A stretch of DNA of 64,000 nucleotides, from assembly GCA_037176725.1 (NCBI GenBank), contig JAZBRS010000029.1, positions 40,248,001-40,312,000 of the forward strand, given 5' to 3'. Both the position numbers and the translations under genes were made by a program. The DNA is from Posidonia oceanica (Eukaryota; Streptophyta; Magnoliopsida; Alismatales; Posidoniaceae). Position 1 is the first letter of the stretch. Each line of letters starts with the position of its first letter. This document shows positions 20,440-32,219 of this stretch, piece after piece. The notes beneath the pieces were generated by a model. The model was not told the DNA's origin. It was given only the letters and a program-made list of their open reading frames with translations, and did not search any database.

Positions 20440-22130
20440 TCCGGCCCACGCGCCATCCCCACCCTTCTTCTTCCTCGGCTTTCCTCTGTGTTTTTTCTTT
20501 TTTTCCACAGTTCCCTTCCCGCGAGCTGCTGCCAACAGTCTTCCCTCCATCCGTTCGAATTCAACCGTCCATCCCGTCGTCTACAGCAGCTCGCCGTCTC
20601 CCCGTCTCAGCAGCTTTTCCAGAGCCGGTCGCCTCAATCTTCTCTGCTGCAGTGGCCGCCGGCCAAATTTGAAAAATTCCCCAGCACGCCAGCAGCCTCC
20701 GCTCCCCAGATATAATCCTCCGACCCTCCTTCAACCCAGGGGACGAGGCCTTCAGTGCAGAACCAGTAGCGAGCAACCTTCACCTTCAGAGCAAACCAGA
20801 GAGTGAAAAAGTATTTCCACTTCACCTTTTCCACCCGAAACAACCTTCTTCTCTTCTTCTCTGCCTCTTCCAATTTCCAGAAAGGGGAGCGGCAAGAGAG
20901 GGTGTTTTGAGAGCCACCTTTGCATCCCGGAGAGAGGTCTCCATCCCAGAGCATTCCCGCACCGGAAGCATTCCTTTTTCCCTCTCTAAGTTCAGCAAAT
21001 CCTCCTCCTTCTGTTCCAGTAACCCAACACCACTCCAAGCCTCCACACTTCTCCCCATTGCTTCCTAAATCTCACCCAACACCTGATCTTCTTCCTCCAG
21101 CATTTCCCAGCCATTCCACCCCACGAAACCACCTGAATTTTCCCAGAAACACCTTGAACACCTGACCTGAAACCCAACTCCTTCCCTCCGGCAATTCCCT
21201 TCACCACAGCCCGCAACTCCCTTCCAAACTTCACCCAGTTACTCACCAGGCCTCTACCTTTCCAAAGCCCCCGGCCTCGAACCCAACTGCTCACCACAGC
21301 TTCCGAACTCCACCACAAACACCTACACCACTCACTGATCAGAAAACCAGCCGACTTCCAATCTCCAACTACAGCCTCCTAAAAAAATAATTCAACCACC
21401 CAGAATCACTCCCCGCACCTCCAGCAATCTCCCAGAACACTCCATCCAAGCCGACGAGCAGCGGACACCCCTCCGGCCTCCGGCTACCATCTCTGAACCC
21501 AATCTTGCCGAATCATCACCAGAGCTTCGAAGCTCGCATCCGGACGTCTGGGAAGCTCCGGAGGATCACTCTGAAACGACTCCAACCCTCGCGAACAGCG
21601 GACAACGCCTGCGGCGACCGGACGAACTCCACCGGCGACCTCTGAAGCCACCAACGTCGGGAGGGCGTCTCAACCGCGGACTCAGGTAAATTCCACTTCC
21701 CTTAGCCTCCTCCTCCTCTTCTCCCGCTTCCCCGGCCTTTAAAATAGGTTTTCTGGCCCCCATGTTCCGCTCCAACTCGCCGGTCCGGTCGTCTTCTCCG
21801 GCGACGTTCTCCGGTCTTCGCGACGACTCGACCAGTGGAACGCGACCCCCATGATCCCCGGAGCTCCGCACAGACTGCAGGAGACTCCTCCGGTCCTCAG
21901 AACGCAGCTCCGCTGCGTCGAGTGGCCGGACCGAGTCCCAGAAGTCCTGCAGACCTCCGGCGAGCATTCCAGCGCGTTCCAGGCGTCGTCATCCCCCGCC
22001 GATCGTCTCCCTGCCTCCGTCGACCCCAGGAGCAGCACCTCTGCCGGACAGCACGTCTCCAGCAGCCCTGTGCCGGCGGTCGCGAGCACTGGCAGCTTGC
22101 TGCTACAGTGCTCACGGCCGTCGGTCGATT
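20440..22130 (+). promoter_or_regulatory. GC-rich block inside LTR A
   Basis: Composition changes sharply from A-rich to C/G-rich with many CG sites. The same change is seen in C (about 54400-55700), B (35280-35900, reversed), E (from 63280) and D (26960-28280, reversed). A donor-like GT closes it or lies within it in each copy. It may be the transcribed first exon; this is inferred from composition and position only. Confidence 0.4.
21686..21691 (+). promoter_or_regulatory. Candidate splice donor in LTR A
   Basis: CTCAG|GTAAAT lies in the GC-rich block. Equivalent sites are CAAG|GTAAGA at 63939 in E, ACG|GTAAGC in B (minus, GT at 35279-35278), AAG|GTAATT at 55394 in C, and a weaker CAG|GTGCTA in D (minus, 27360-27359). 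No transcript evidence is available here. Confidence 0.35.
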
Positions 22131-23875
22131 ACTGTTTACTTATTTTTCAGTTTATATAGTTTTAGGGTAAATATTGCATGTCTGTCCTAAGTTTTCTCAT
22201 TTTGACATTCCAGTCCTTATTCTATTTATTCCGCTTGGTTTTAATTAAATACTATGCTAAATTGCATGATCTGTTTATGGTTTTCAATATTTGCAAGTAG
22301 ATCCATTTACTGTGTTGTGCTGTTGTAATATTTTGCATTTTAGCCCCTCTGTTTTCGATTTTTGCACATAGGTCCTGCACTAAATCATTTCATTTAAATG
22401 CATATACTTTACCATATAATATTGCAGTCTGAGTCCCTGTAATTTACTGTTTTTGCATGTAGATCCATTGCACTGTAGCAACTTAGAATTTATTTCTTAT
22501 TTTTGCATACTGCATTGCATACTTTACCTTCTAGTTTTGCATTTTTGCAGTTAGGTCCATTTTAAATGGACAGTAGCTGTGTTGCATATATTTTAGCTTA
22601 TTAAATTGCATTTCCAACCCTGTACTTTTAAAAAATTGCACTGCAGTCCTGTCATTTGATTTTCAGAGCATGTTTTCCTTACTAAATTGCATTTTTAGCC
22701 CCTGCATGATTTCAAAATCACACATAGGTCCTTGCATGTTTTAAAAAATCATGTGAAAAGACCATTTTGCCCCCAGGTTGCATTCCAGCCCCCATGCCTA
22801 CCAAATTTCATGCAGACCTTCCACTAGTATTCCCAGACTCCCCAGAACCTAGCTTTCTGGAAAATTTGCATTTTAGACCCCAGTTTTTCCAAAATTGCAC
22901 TCTGATCCCATTTCTGCTTTCAAACTTCTTTTAAAGCATACCCTCCTTTCAAAACAACTTTCTGAGCCTAGTTTTCGCCAATAGACATCTGTCTTCCCCT
23001 GTTTTCAAAACCCTTTATCATGAAACCCTGCTTTCTGGGGAATTTGCATTTTTTTTGCCCCTTTTCTTTTTCAAAATGCTTTCTGGACTCCTGGTTTTTC
23101 TCAAGTTACTTCTCTTTGCTTTTCCTTGCTTTTGCACGAATCCTGCATTCATTTAGTCTTGCATTCTAGCATCTTCTTGCACACACTAAGCACTTTTAGC
23201 TCCCTTTCACTTGGGAGGACCCTTTTGCACATCCCTAGGACCTCTTGAACACCTAGATCTGTTCTTCTCCCCTGTTCTGGCCCTTCTATCTTGAAGCTGC
23301 GATATCTCCCAATCCGGCCGTTGGATCTTCTCAAGTAAGCTGCCCAGGCGACCGCAGTAAAGCGCTCTTCAGCATGGACCAGACAGATTTCAGATCAGGC
23401 TCCCGGATCTCTAGGTATGTCCTCCTGAACCCCTGCATTGCATTCATTTGCATACCATTTGCACAGTCTTCCTTGTTTTCGCTTTCCGTCTCTTTGAGCA
23501 TGTAGAATAGGACTTCCCCTTTCTACTTGTCTATTCGAATCCTCGTTTCGCATTCCCCTGTGCGTTTTGTGTTGCGTTCTCCTTGGATTTGCCACCTTAT
23601 GTGACTTTCTTCCTCCTTTTCCACGATCCGATCGCATCGCGAGCTTTGGGCAACATGCGAGACACACCGTGGAACGGTTTAGTGGGAAACAGTCGCAAAG
23701 AGGTGGTAATCCCTCCGTTTGCACACTCTCCCCTCTGTAGGTCTTCACACCTACTCTGAGTGGTCCTGAATGACGTCTGTTCTTACACACGCGTTGTTTT
23801 GACTCCCCTTTGACCTTTTCTAATCACTTTCTGCATTCTTGCATTCTCATGGCTTTTTCTGAAGTTTTGCTTCGC

Positions 23876-24108
23876 TGTTTTGGCACCGTTTTGCGTGCCT
23901 ACTCTCGTTTTGGCACCGTTTTGCGTGTCCTTCTGTTTTCTTGTCTCGTTTTGTGTGTTGCCTTGTTTTCCGCTCGTTTTGCGTGCCGATTTCGTTCTTT
24001 TGTACCGTTTTGCGTGCCTTTCTGTTTTCTCGTCTTGTTTTGCGCGCTGTTTTCGCTCTTTTGCATCGTTTTGCGCGCATTGCTCATTTCTCGCCTCGTT
24101 TTGCGTGT
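23876..24108 (+). repeat. CGTTTTGC array in the 3' LTR of A
   Basis: It is the counterpart of 1583-1815 with four or five substitutions and the same length. Confidence 0.85.
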
Positions 24109-24835
24109 TTTACGTCGTTTTCCTTTGCATGTCGATCGCATTGCATGGTTTTCTCGCTGTTTTGTTTTCTCGCTTGCATTTGCATATAGGGCTGTGATGC
24201 TTACTGCCTGGAGTTCTCACGAGCTAGGTTTCGCCTGGTTCAGAACACGGACAGCGTAGCTGAGCACTTAGAGAGCACGTTTACTTCTTTGCTTTGTTTC
24301 TTCCCGCTTAGAGCACATCTTGAGCATTCATTCAGGCATTTATAGGCACATAGGCATTCAATCCTGCATTTTTCTGCGTATGCGAGCGTAAGCCTAGAAA
24401 GACCGATTTTCGGGCGTGTCGAGGGTGCCTAATACCTTCCCCACACGTAACAGGAGTCCTTACCCTGTCTTTTGGCCCGCAATGGCCGTACTGCCCTTAT
24501 CCTAGGCTAGAGTCATCTCATTTGCATTTGTTTGCATTTGTTTTCCTCTGCATTGCTTTGCTTTGCATTTCTTGCTTGGTTTTGCGCGTTAATTCACGCA
24601 TTACCCCGGTTTTCCTCGTCTTCCGTTAATAGACGTGGTGGCGACTCTGATTTGTCTTATCTTCCCTTTTTCTCCTCGATTTCAAGTGTTTTCGAGTTGA
24701 GCCTCTTCCTCGGATCTCAATCGCCGCTATATTTAGCGAGCCTGATTCCGATCGGGATCGCTACAGTAGGCGATAAAACAAATCATCGGTAAAACCAGGC
24801 AATGCAGGCGACATGTGAGGGAAAACAACGTTAAA

Positions 24836-25095
24836 CACGCAAAACGGTGTGAGAAACGGAAGTCGACATGCAAAACGATGCAAGAAACAAAGCAGGCACA
24901 CAAAACGGTGCCAAAAGCGAAGCGAGCACGTAAAACGGTGCGAGAAACAAAGTCAGCACGCAAAACGATGTGAGAAACAAAGCATGTATGCAAAACGGCG
25001 CAAGAAACAAAGCAAGCATGCAAAACGGTGCAAGAAACAAAGCATGCATGCAAAACAGTGCAAAAGACAAAGCGAGCACGCAAAACGGTGCCAAA
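24836..25095 (-). repeat. CGTTTTGC array in LTR D
   Basis: Units of about 30 bp (GCAAAACGGTGC on the + strand, alternating with AAGCGAGCACG or AAGCATGCATG) repeat about nine times. Confidence 0.85.
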
Positions 25096-25799
25096 GCAAG
25101 CGAAATAAACCATCGATAAAGCCCTGCAAATGCAGATGCAAAGGGGAAGGGCAAGAGAAGCAAGGAGGGGCAAACGGTGTAAGTATGAGAACCAACACTG
25201 TTTAAAGACCACACAATGCAGGTGTGAAGACCTACAAAGGGGAAAGGAAGCAAGTGGAGGGATCACCACTATTTTGTGACTGTTTCCCACCAAAGTGTTC
25301 CACGATGTGTCTCGCACGCTGCCAAAAGCTCGTGGTGCAATCGGATCATGGAAAAGGGGGAAGAAAGTTGCAATTAGTAGTGAATCCAGGGGAAACTCAA
25401 CCCAAAAACACTAGAGTACGCGAAAAGGGAAGATAGAGTTGATAGAGAAGAAAAGGAAGTCCTAATCTACATGCATGGAAAACGTGATGCAAAAACGATG
25501 CATGCAATGTAGATGATGTGCAAAAATGCTGTGCAGGAGTTCAGGAGGACTTACCTTGGAGATCTGAAGCCTGATCTGAGGAAAACTAGGTCAGCATTGG
25601 AGTGCACTCCACCGGGGTTGTCCAGGTAACTTGGTTGAGAAGATCCAGCGGTCTAATTGGAAGATATCCAGGCTTCAAGGCAGAAGGCTCAAGAACAGGG
25701 GAGAAGAAGGGATCTATGTGTAAAAAGGGTCCTAGGGGTGTGCAAAACAGGTCCTCCCACATGCATGGGAGCTAGGCGTGCTTAAGTGTGTGAAAAGAT

Positions 25800-26900
25800 G
25801 CTAAATGCAATGATACATGGGTGCAATGCATGTAAAAATGCAAAAAAAGGACCTAAGTATGATGTTTTAGAATAGTTATGGACCTAAATGCAAGTTTTTG
25901 AAAAAGTTAAGGGCCTAAATGCAAAGTTTTTGAAACGTTAAGGGTCTGGATGCAATTAAAATAAAATGCAGGGTCTGAAATGCAATTTTATAAGGTAAAA
26001 CATGCATTTAAATGATTTTTATAAACATGCAATGGACTGAAATGCAATTTGAAAACATGCAAGGGCTAAAATGCAGTTTTATAAGGAAAAACTTGCTGTT
26101 AAATGACTTTTATAAACATGCAGAGGACTAATATGCAATTTTAAATCATGCAGGGGCTAAAATGCAATTTTATAAGGAAAAAATGCAAATAAATGAGTTT
26201 TGTAAACATGCTGAGAACTGGAATGCAATTTATAAGGAAAAATGCAAATAAATGATACTATGAATGCAAATGAAGGACTAAAGTGCAAAAATGAAAAAAG
26301 ACAAGATAAAAATGCAATGCAGTAAGGAAAAAATAAAAATTAAATGAGTTAACAACAGATCAGAGGACTAAATGGCAAATAAAATAAAGGGCAGGACTAA
26401 AAAGCAATTCAATAAGGTAAACAAAGGTATTTAAATGACATTTATCAGTCACAGGACCTAACTGTAAAAATAAAAAGCTACTAGACTGGAAAATAAGAAA
26501 ACAGAAAAGTATTTGAACTAGAGCAGGATCAACATGCAAATAAAATAAATAACAGGACTAGAAATTAAAAGACAGAAATTTATTTGAACTAAGGCAGGAC
26601 TAATATGTAAATAAAATCAATGGCTGGGCTAGAATTAAAGAAAAGTTAAAGAACTATAACTGCAGAGGACCAGTAAGCAATAAAAATAACATGCTGGACT
26701 GAAATTAAAAGAAAACTAAAGAAATTATACGGCAGCAGGATTAACATGCAAATAAGCAAAAACATAGACTTTTCATGCAATTTCATATAGTTTTATTTCA
26801 GAGTTAAATAATTCTTAAACGATGGCAGGACTGGAAAGCAAATAAGCGAAAGAGCAAGGCAGAAATGCAATTTATGGCAAAGTTTATATGTTAAGCAAAA
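25800..26900 (-). repeat. Degenerate TGCA-type repeats in LTR D
   Basis: Words such as AATGCAATTTTATAAGG and GGACTAAAATGCAA recur every 40-70 bp. The counterpart in LTR A is 1-860, where TTGCATTTTAGCCCC-like words recur. No coding content is visible. Confidence 0.6.
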
Positions 26901-28486
26901 ATAAAAGCTCAGGCGACGAAAGAAAATAAAAAAAACAAGGCACTGTAGCACTGGAAAACCAGAGCCGGTGCCGAAGAAGAGGGGATGCTGGGGAGGCGTA
27001 GACGTGCTAGGGAGCTTCGCCGAAGATGCGCGGAGGTCGGAGGGTGGTCGTCGTGGCTTGATGTGGCCTAGAGCTGGCCAGAGAGGATGGCGGAGCTCTG
27101 CAAAGCATGTCGTAGCAGACCGGAAGATGCGAGCGTCGTCGGCGGAAACGGAGGGCAGGGCTGCGCTCCTAGAAGCTTCGCGGAGCTCGGGCGATCGTCG
27201 GCGAGCGCTTTGGAGGTCGGAGTGGCAATTTACACGCAGAGGTCATCGGAGAAGAAGGGTCAGCGGCGGGTTGACTCCGAGCGAGAGCTACCAGAAACCT
27301 AGTCTAAGGGGTGGAGAAGCATGCAGGAAAGAAACCTAAGCTAAAGGTGTGAAGTAGCACCTGATTTGACGTCCGGAGCGCTCCCCCGACGTAGGTGTCT
27401 TCTGCAGAAGTCGGCGAGGACGGACTGGCTGTTGGAGACGTCACCGGCAGCTCGTGAGTATCTGGATCTACTCCAGGTACTGCTCTGGTGCTCCCAGGAT
27501 GCTTGGACGCAAGCTCTGATGACCGGCGGAAGAAATGGCAATTTTGGGTGCACAGAAGATCGCCTGAGGTGGGGGTGACTGTATGTTGCTCCTCAGGCCA
27601 AATGGAGGATTCTGGTGAGCTTCTGGAGGTTGCGTGAGTGTTTCTGGAAGCTTGAATTGGGTTTTGGAGGTCAGGAAAGGGAGTTGGTTGATGTAGTGGT
27701 TTCTGATCAGAAAGTTGGGAAGGTGTTTGTGGTGTTGGGTTCGGGTTGTGGTGAGCTGCTGGAGTGGAGCTTGGGGGGGTTGGAAAGGTAGTGTTTTAGT
27801 GGGTTGCTGGGTAGATTTTGGGAAGGAATGGAGGTCAGTGCAGTCGGGAATTTCTGGGAGGATGGAGTTGGGTTTCTGTGGTGGATTTCAGGTGGTGTGG
27901 AATGGAGTTTGGGTTGATTTGGGGAGTGGAAGGGATGAAGGTGATGCTAGGATTCTAGGTGAGGTTCTGGGACAGATTTTGGATTGATTTGTGGTCTGGG
28001 ACAGGTTTGGTTCAGAGGAAAGGATGAGGAAGAACATGCAGAATTTCAGAGGAGGAAGAAGGAGGATTGCTCTGGGATTCTCACGCTCCTCTAGCTCTCT
28101 CTTTGAATGGCAAAAGGTGGTGAAGGAGGGCTAATGAAGCTGGTTTTATTGGGGGCTTGAACGGGCTAATGAGCGCGTTGTGGAATTCAAATCCACCGGT
28201 GCAAGCACTAGGGCTGATGGAGAGGAGTCCGGCGAGGCGACAGGCAGTAAATGCCTATCGGAAAAAGGGCTGAGAGAGCTGAGAGAAGAGAGGGCTGTAG
28301 GTCGATCTGATGGAGAGGGAATTTTGATTTCAAAAAATTAAAGGGAGTGCTGTGTAGCTCGCGGGAGAGAGCTGAAGCAGAAGAAGAAGGAAGGAGAAGG
28401 AAGGAGGGAAGGGTGGAGGAGGAGGATTCGCTGACAGTGGGCCGGGCTTCGTGCGGGGGAAGAAAAAAAAGAAAGAAAGAAAAAAA

Positions 28487-28512
28487 CGAGAGGAAAGGAA
28501 GGAAGGAAGGAA
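28487..28512. repeat. GGAA microsatellite in LTR D
   Basis: A GGAA/GAAA run lies in purine-rich low-complexity sequence. Confidence 0.7.
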
Positions 28513-29910
28513 GCAGCGGTGGATGAGCCAGACTAGGCTAGAAGAAAAAAAGAAAAATAAGAAAGAAAGGAAGGAGGTGAGGAAGAAAGAAAAAAGGGAG
28601 AAAGAAAAGGAAGAAAAAATAAAATAAATTGAAAATATTTTAAAGTAGTTGTTTTTAAGTTAGGATTTTTAATTAGGTTTTTAAAAGATTGTTTTTTAAT
28701 TAGTTTATTAGGGTTGAGGGGGGGTTTGGCTTTGATTTTAGTTTTTTAGGATTTTTCTTAAGTTTTCTTTAAGTTGTTTTGATTTTGTTTTAAATGTTTG
28801 TTAAGTTTTTTAATTATTTTTAAATTAAGTTTTTCTTGTTAAGTTTTTCCTCTTTTTTTTCTTTTTAATTAAGTTTTTTAAGTTTTGATTGTTTTAGATT
28901 TGTTAGCTGCTTTTTAATTACTTATCTTAGAGTTTTTTAATTGTTTCCTCCTTTTTAGGATTTGTTTTTGATTGTTTTTAATAGGGCTCTTGCTTTTTGT
29001 TTGTTTTGATTATATTTTCGCTTTGTTTGTTTTTTAATGACATTTTCTCTTGTTTGTTTATATATTTTTTTTAGATTGCTTTCTTAGTTAGTTTTCTTTT
29101 AGTTGGGCTTTTCCTTTAATTGTTTATCTAAGCTTTTAATTATTTCTTTTTAAAGTTTTGGTTTGTTTCTCTTTTGTTTTCCTTTTTTAATTAGAGTTTT
29201 AAAGGTTTTTAAAGGTTTAGTGGAAGAAAGGAGAAGAAAAAGAGGAGGAAGAAGAAAAGAAAGAAATGGAGAAAGAAAGAAGAAAGGGAGGGAGGTAAAG
29301 AAATTAAATATTAGAAAATCAAGGGATAGGATAAAAATAAAGCAAAAATATAAATAAAATTCAGGAAAGGGAGATGCACAAGGGGGGCCCACTGCCAAGC
29401 AAGAAAAAGAGAGAGAAGGGGAGGAAAAGAAGGAGAATAAGAGGGAGGATTGAGAGGAGAGAGAAAAGAATAATTTAGGAGAGAGAAAAAGATAATTTGG
29501 AGAGATGAAGGGGATAAAGGCTTAGAAAAGAGGTGGAATTTGGTGAGTGAGTGGCCTAGGATTTCTAGTGTTTGGCCTAGGGTTTGAAGTTGGATTTTGG
29601 CAGGTTTTTGGAAGGGTTTTGAGGTGTAGAAAAAAGGGTAGTTTTACCTAGGTTTTCTAGGGTTTTTGGGAGTAGTTTTGATTTGAAGTTCTAAGGGTTT
29701 TTTGGTGGGTTTTCTAGGTTAGGAAGGATGGGTTTTCCTATGGTTTTTAGATGATTTTTGGGTTTAGGAAATGGGTGTCATTCTAGGTTTTGTTTGGGCT
29801 TGATTTGAAGAGAAGGATGAAGAGAAAGGTGTGGTTTTGGACCTAGATTTGGGTTTAGAAGCCACCAGAAGATTTCCATTCATTCAGCTTGTCAAAATGG
29901 GGTGTCAACA

Positions 29911-30440
29911 GATGCTCCTCCTTGAGCGAGGTCAAGCGAAGTGAGGCCGTTGCTCAGGGTTGACAAGACACCCCATCTGACCGACAAGAGTGGAAGATTG
30001 CTGTTGGCGTGAGTTACTTATTCGGCAGATGCACCGAACATCCTAGCTCGTCGCTGCAATGCAAAATGCAAGTGCAGATGGATGGAATGCAATGCATGCT
30101 AATGTTGATGCAATGCAAATGTTAGTGCAAAAATTAGTATAGATGCGAATGCTGATGCAATACAAATGATGCTGATGATGTTAGATTAGCATGCAACATT
30201 AGAAAAAGAAATGTAGAATTGATGCAAAAGGAATGCTAAAGAAACTGCGATGTAGCGCAAAAATTTGGCAGCTAGTCCAAACTTGCGCAACAAGGCGAGA
30301 AAGAAAAGGGCAGCCTGTCCCGGCCTGGGGGAGCAAGCAAGCAAAAAAGAAGCACGAGGGGAGAGGGGCATCCTCTTCTATCGTGGGGGGATGCGGGACT
30401 TTGTTTTCCTGGAACAAAGTTGCGCGAAGAAGGTGATAAG
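29911..30440 (-). other. Polypurine-like tract and 3' untranslated segment of element D
   Basis: Directly inside the LTR, 29911-29925 reads on the minus strand as AAGGAGGAGCATC, a weaker polypurine tract than AGGGAGGGG in A and B. The inverted LTR-end copy is at 29959-29974. A GCAT-rich stretch (30060-30250) matches those in A and B. No gene is visible. Confidence 0.65.
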
Positions 30441-31460
30441 ATATCGGACTTATCGGCTGGGGGGTGATAGTTTACGGTCCTATCAACCGGAAGCGATAGT
30501 TTACGGTCCTATCAACTGGAAGCGATAGTTTACGGTCCTATCAACCAGAAGCGATAGTTTACTGTCCTATCAACCGGAGGGTGCAGTTGTGAGTGATAGT
30601 TACCGGATATCAGCCGTAAAACATGATTGTGCAGGATAGTTTCGGATATCAGCCGGAGAGCGATAGTTTACGGTCCTATTAACCGGAAGCGATAGTTTAC
30701 GGGCCTATCAACCGGGAGTGATAGTTTACGGTCCTATCAACTGGAAGCACAATCCATGAGTGATAGTTACTAGTTATCAGCCGTATAACGCAAATGCCCA
30801 CGATAGTTTTGGATATCAGCCAGAGAGCGATAGTTTACGGTCCTATCAACCGGAAGTGATAGTTTACGGGCCTATCAACCGGGAGCGATAGTTTACAGTC
30901 CTATCAACCGGAAGCGATAGTTTACGGTCCTATCAACCAGAAAGGGCGTTTGCGAGTGATAGTTACTGGATATCAGCCATATAACATGATTTATGCAGGA
31001 TAGTTTCGGATATCAGCCGGAGAATGATAGTTTACAGTCCTATCAACCGGAAGCGATAGTTTACAGTCCTATCAACCGGAAGCGCAATCATGAGTGATAG
31101 TTACTAGATATCACCCGTATAATGCAATTGCAAGTGATAGTTTTGGATATCAGCCAAAGATGAGTTTCGGATCATCAGCCAGAGAATGATAGTTTACGGT
31201 CCTATCAACCGGAAAGAGGCAATTGCGAGGGATAGTTACTGGATATCAGCCATATAACGTAATTGCAGGTGATAGTTTTGGATATCAGCCAGAGATGAGT
31301 TTCGGATCATCAACCAGAGAACGATAGTTTACGGTCCTATCAACCGAAAGGTGCAATTACAAGGGATAGTTACTAGTTATCAGCTGTATAACACAACTGC
31401 GGGATAGTTTTGGATATCAGCCAAAGATGATAGTTTACGGTCCTATCAACCGAAAAGAGG
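30440..31460 (-). repeat. Hairpin-unit array of element D
   Basis: On the + strand most units read GATAG, TTTACGGTC, CTATC, then AACCGGAAGC. They alternate with GATAGTTACTGGATATC and GATAGTTTCGGATATC types. It is the reverse complement of the array in A at 17205-18240, but almost all arms are GATAG/CTATC here, so it is more homogeneous. Confidence 0.9.
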
Positions 31461-31462
31461 GG

Positions 31463-31476
31463 TGATTGATTGATTT

Positions 31477-31508
<32 letters not shown>
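31463..31508. repeat. TGAT microsatellite
   Basis: TGATTGATTTATTGAT-type repeats fill 46 bp between two arrays of element D. A shorter TCAATCAATCAATCA run is at the same border in A (about 17200). Confidence 0.85.
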
Positions 31509-31510
<2 letters not shown>

Positions 31511-31740
31511 AAGATATCGGACTTATCGGCCGGCAAAGAGAGGATGATAAGATATCGGACTTATCGGCCGTCAAAGGAATAGATGATAAGTTATCAGACT
31601 TATCGGTCGGTAAAAGAATGGATGATAAGATATAGGACTTATCGGCCGGCAAAAGAATGGGTGATAAGATATCGGACTTATCGGTCATCAAATGAATAGA
31701 TGATAAGATATCGGACTTATCGACCGGCAAATGAATAAGT
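31509..31740 (-). repeat. GATAAG/CTTATC hairpin array of element D
   Basis: Six units of about 45 bp hold GATAAGATATCGGACTTATC, whose ends pair, separated by GGCCGGCAAA and short unique bases. Confidence 0.85.
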
Positions 31741-32219
31741 TTCGCGAGAGCGGATCATCCCGTGATACCAGGAATATCACAGGGGAAAGAGAGGGGGAAT
31801 GATACCAAGGGGTGATCAAAAGATGCCCTTGGTATCAGGATGATGCCAGGGGTTGGCCAGCACGTCCTTGGCATCAAAACAAAGGGTGAAGACAAAACTG
31901 ATGCGTTTGCTAGATGAGTAGTTTAGGGTACCAGCCCCTGGAAGAAGATCCAGATGATGGTGCTCGGCAGCTTTGCTTGCTTGGACGGCATGGGTCAGCA
32001 TTCGGATTGATTGAGGAGGACTTTCCTGCGGTGTTTGGCAGCAAGTCTGGCCAGGGGCCCTGCAATGTGATTGATGCGATCATGCATGCATTTGAAGCAG
32101 ATTTGAGATACAAACAGGTGGCTCAGAATGCCTTTGTATTGATAGAACTTGATTGCACGCCTGTGGTAGGCCAAAAGATACAGCATAAGGACTAACAAGC
32201 AGACAGCTACACAGATGCT
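31741..32219 (-). other. Segment between array and extra ORF of element D
   Basis: It holds the conserved long hairpin near 31826-31852 (CCTTGGTATCA, GGA, TGATGCCAGG) and further TGATACC words. The + strand frame at 31914-32195 has no counterpart in A or B, so I leave it out. Confidence 0.6.

Larger units (their letters stand above)
1..24765 (+). mobile_element. Element A: giant Tat/Ogre-like Ty3/gypsy LTR retrotransposon, 5' end outside window
   Basis: The order is partial 5' LTR (1-2472), primer-binding site, leader, gag-pro, linker, RT, RNase H, additional RNase H, integrase, extra ORF, tandem arrays, polypurine tract and complete 3' LTR (18802-24765). The last 2472 bp of the 3' LTR align without a gap to positions 1-2472, so both LTRs belong to one insertion. 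If the missing part of the 5' LTR equals the 3' LTR, the element is about 28.3 kb (16,329 bp internal plus two LTRs of 5964 bp), within or above the size known for Ogre elements. A lies in opposite orientation inside the 3' LTR of element D. The bases after it are gtagg; the matching target duplication would lie left of the window. Gag-pro is open, but pol has in-frame stops, so this copy is probably not autonomous. Confidence 0.95.
18802..24765 (+). mobile_element. 3' LTR of element A, complete, 5964 bp
   Basis: It starts TGTTGACACCCC after the polypurine tract and ends CTACA. The first 1.6 kb is A-rich and pyrimidine-rich low complexity with AAACCCTA words. A GC-rich block follows (about 20440-22130) ending in a donor-like CAG|GTAAA at 21685/21686. 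The remaining 2472 bp equal the 5' LTR fragment. The frames in the GC-rich block (up to about 160 residues) have no family resemblance and conflict with each other, so I call none. LTRs of 5-6 kb are typical of Ogre-type elements. Confidence 0.95.
24766..29910 (-). mobile_element. 3' LTR of element D (5' portion), cut by element A
   Basis: On the minus strand it begins TGTTGACACCCC at 29910, right after the polypurine-like tract. At its other end it stops at 24766 where A is inserted; the rest lies left of the window. It holds the same order as LTR A: A/T-rich low complexity (28440-29400), GC-rich block (26960-28280), TGCA-type degenerate repeats (25800-26900), and the CGTTTTGC array (24836-25095). 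Long minus-strand frames at 24733-25317 come from that array and are not genes. Confidence 0.9.

Noticed and set aside
20286..22170. Several 70-160 residue frames in the GC-rich block of LTR A
   Set aside because: Overlapping frames on both strands, no conserved motif, not kept in solo LTR C.
24733..25317. 194-residue minus-strand frame in LTR D and similar frames at 1517-1966, 23810-24259 and 57076-57873
   Set aside because: They translate the CGTTTTGC array as Cys/Phe/Arg repeats; composition artefact of the LTR.
31914..32195. 93-residue plus-strand frame in element D
   Set aside because: No counterpart in A or B and antisense to the element; probably chance.
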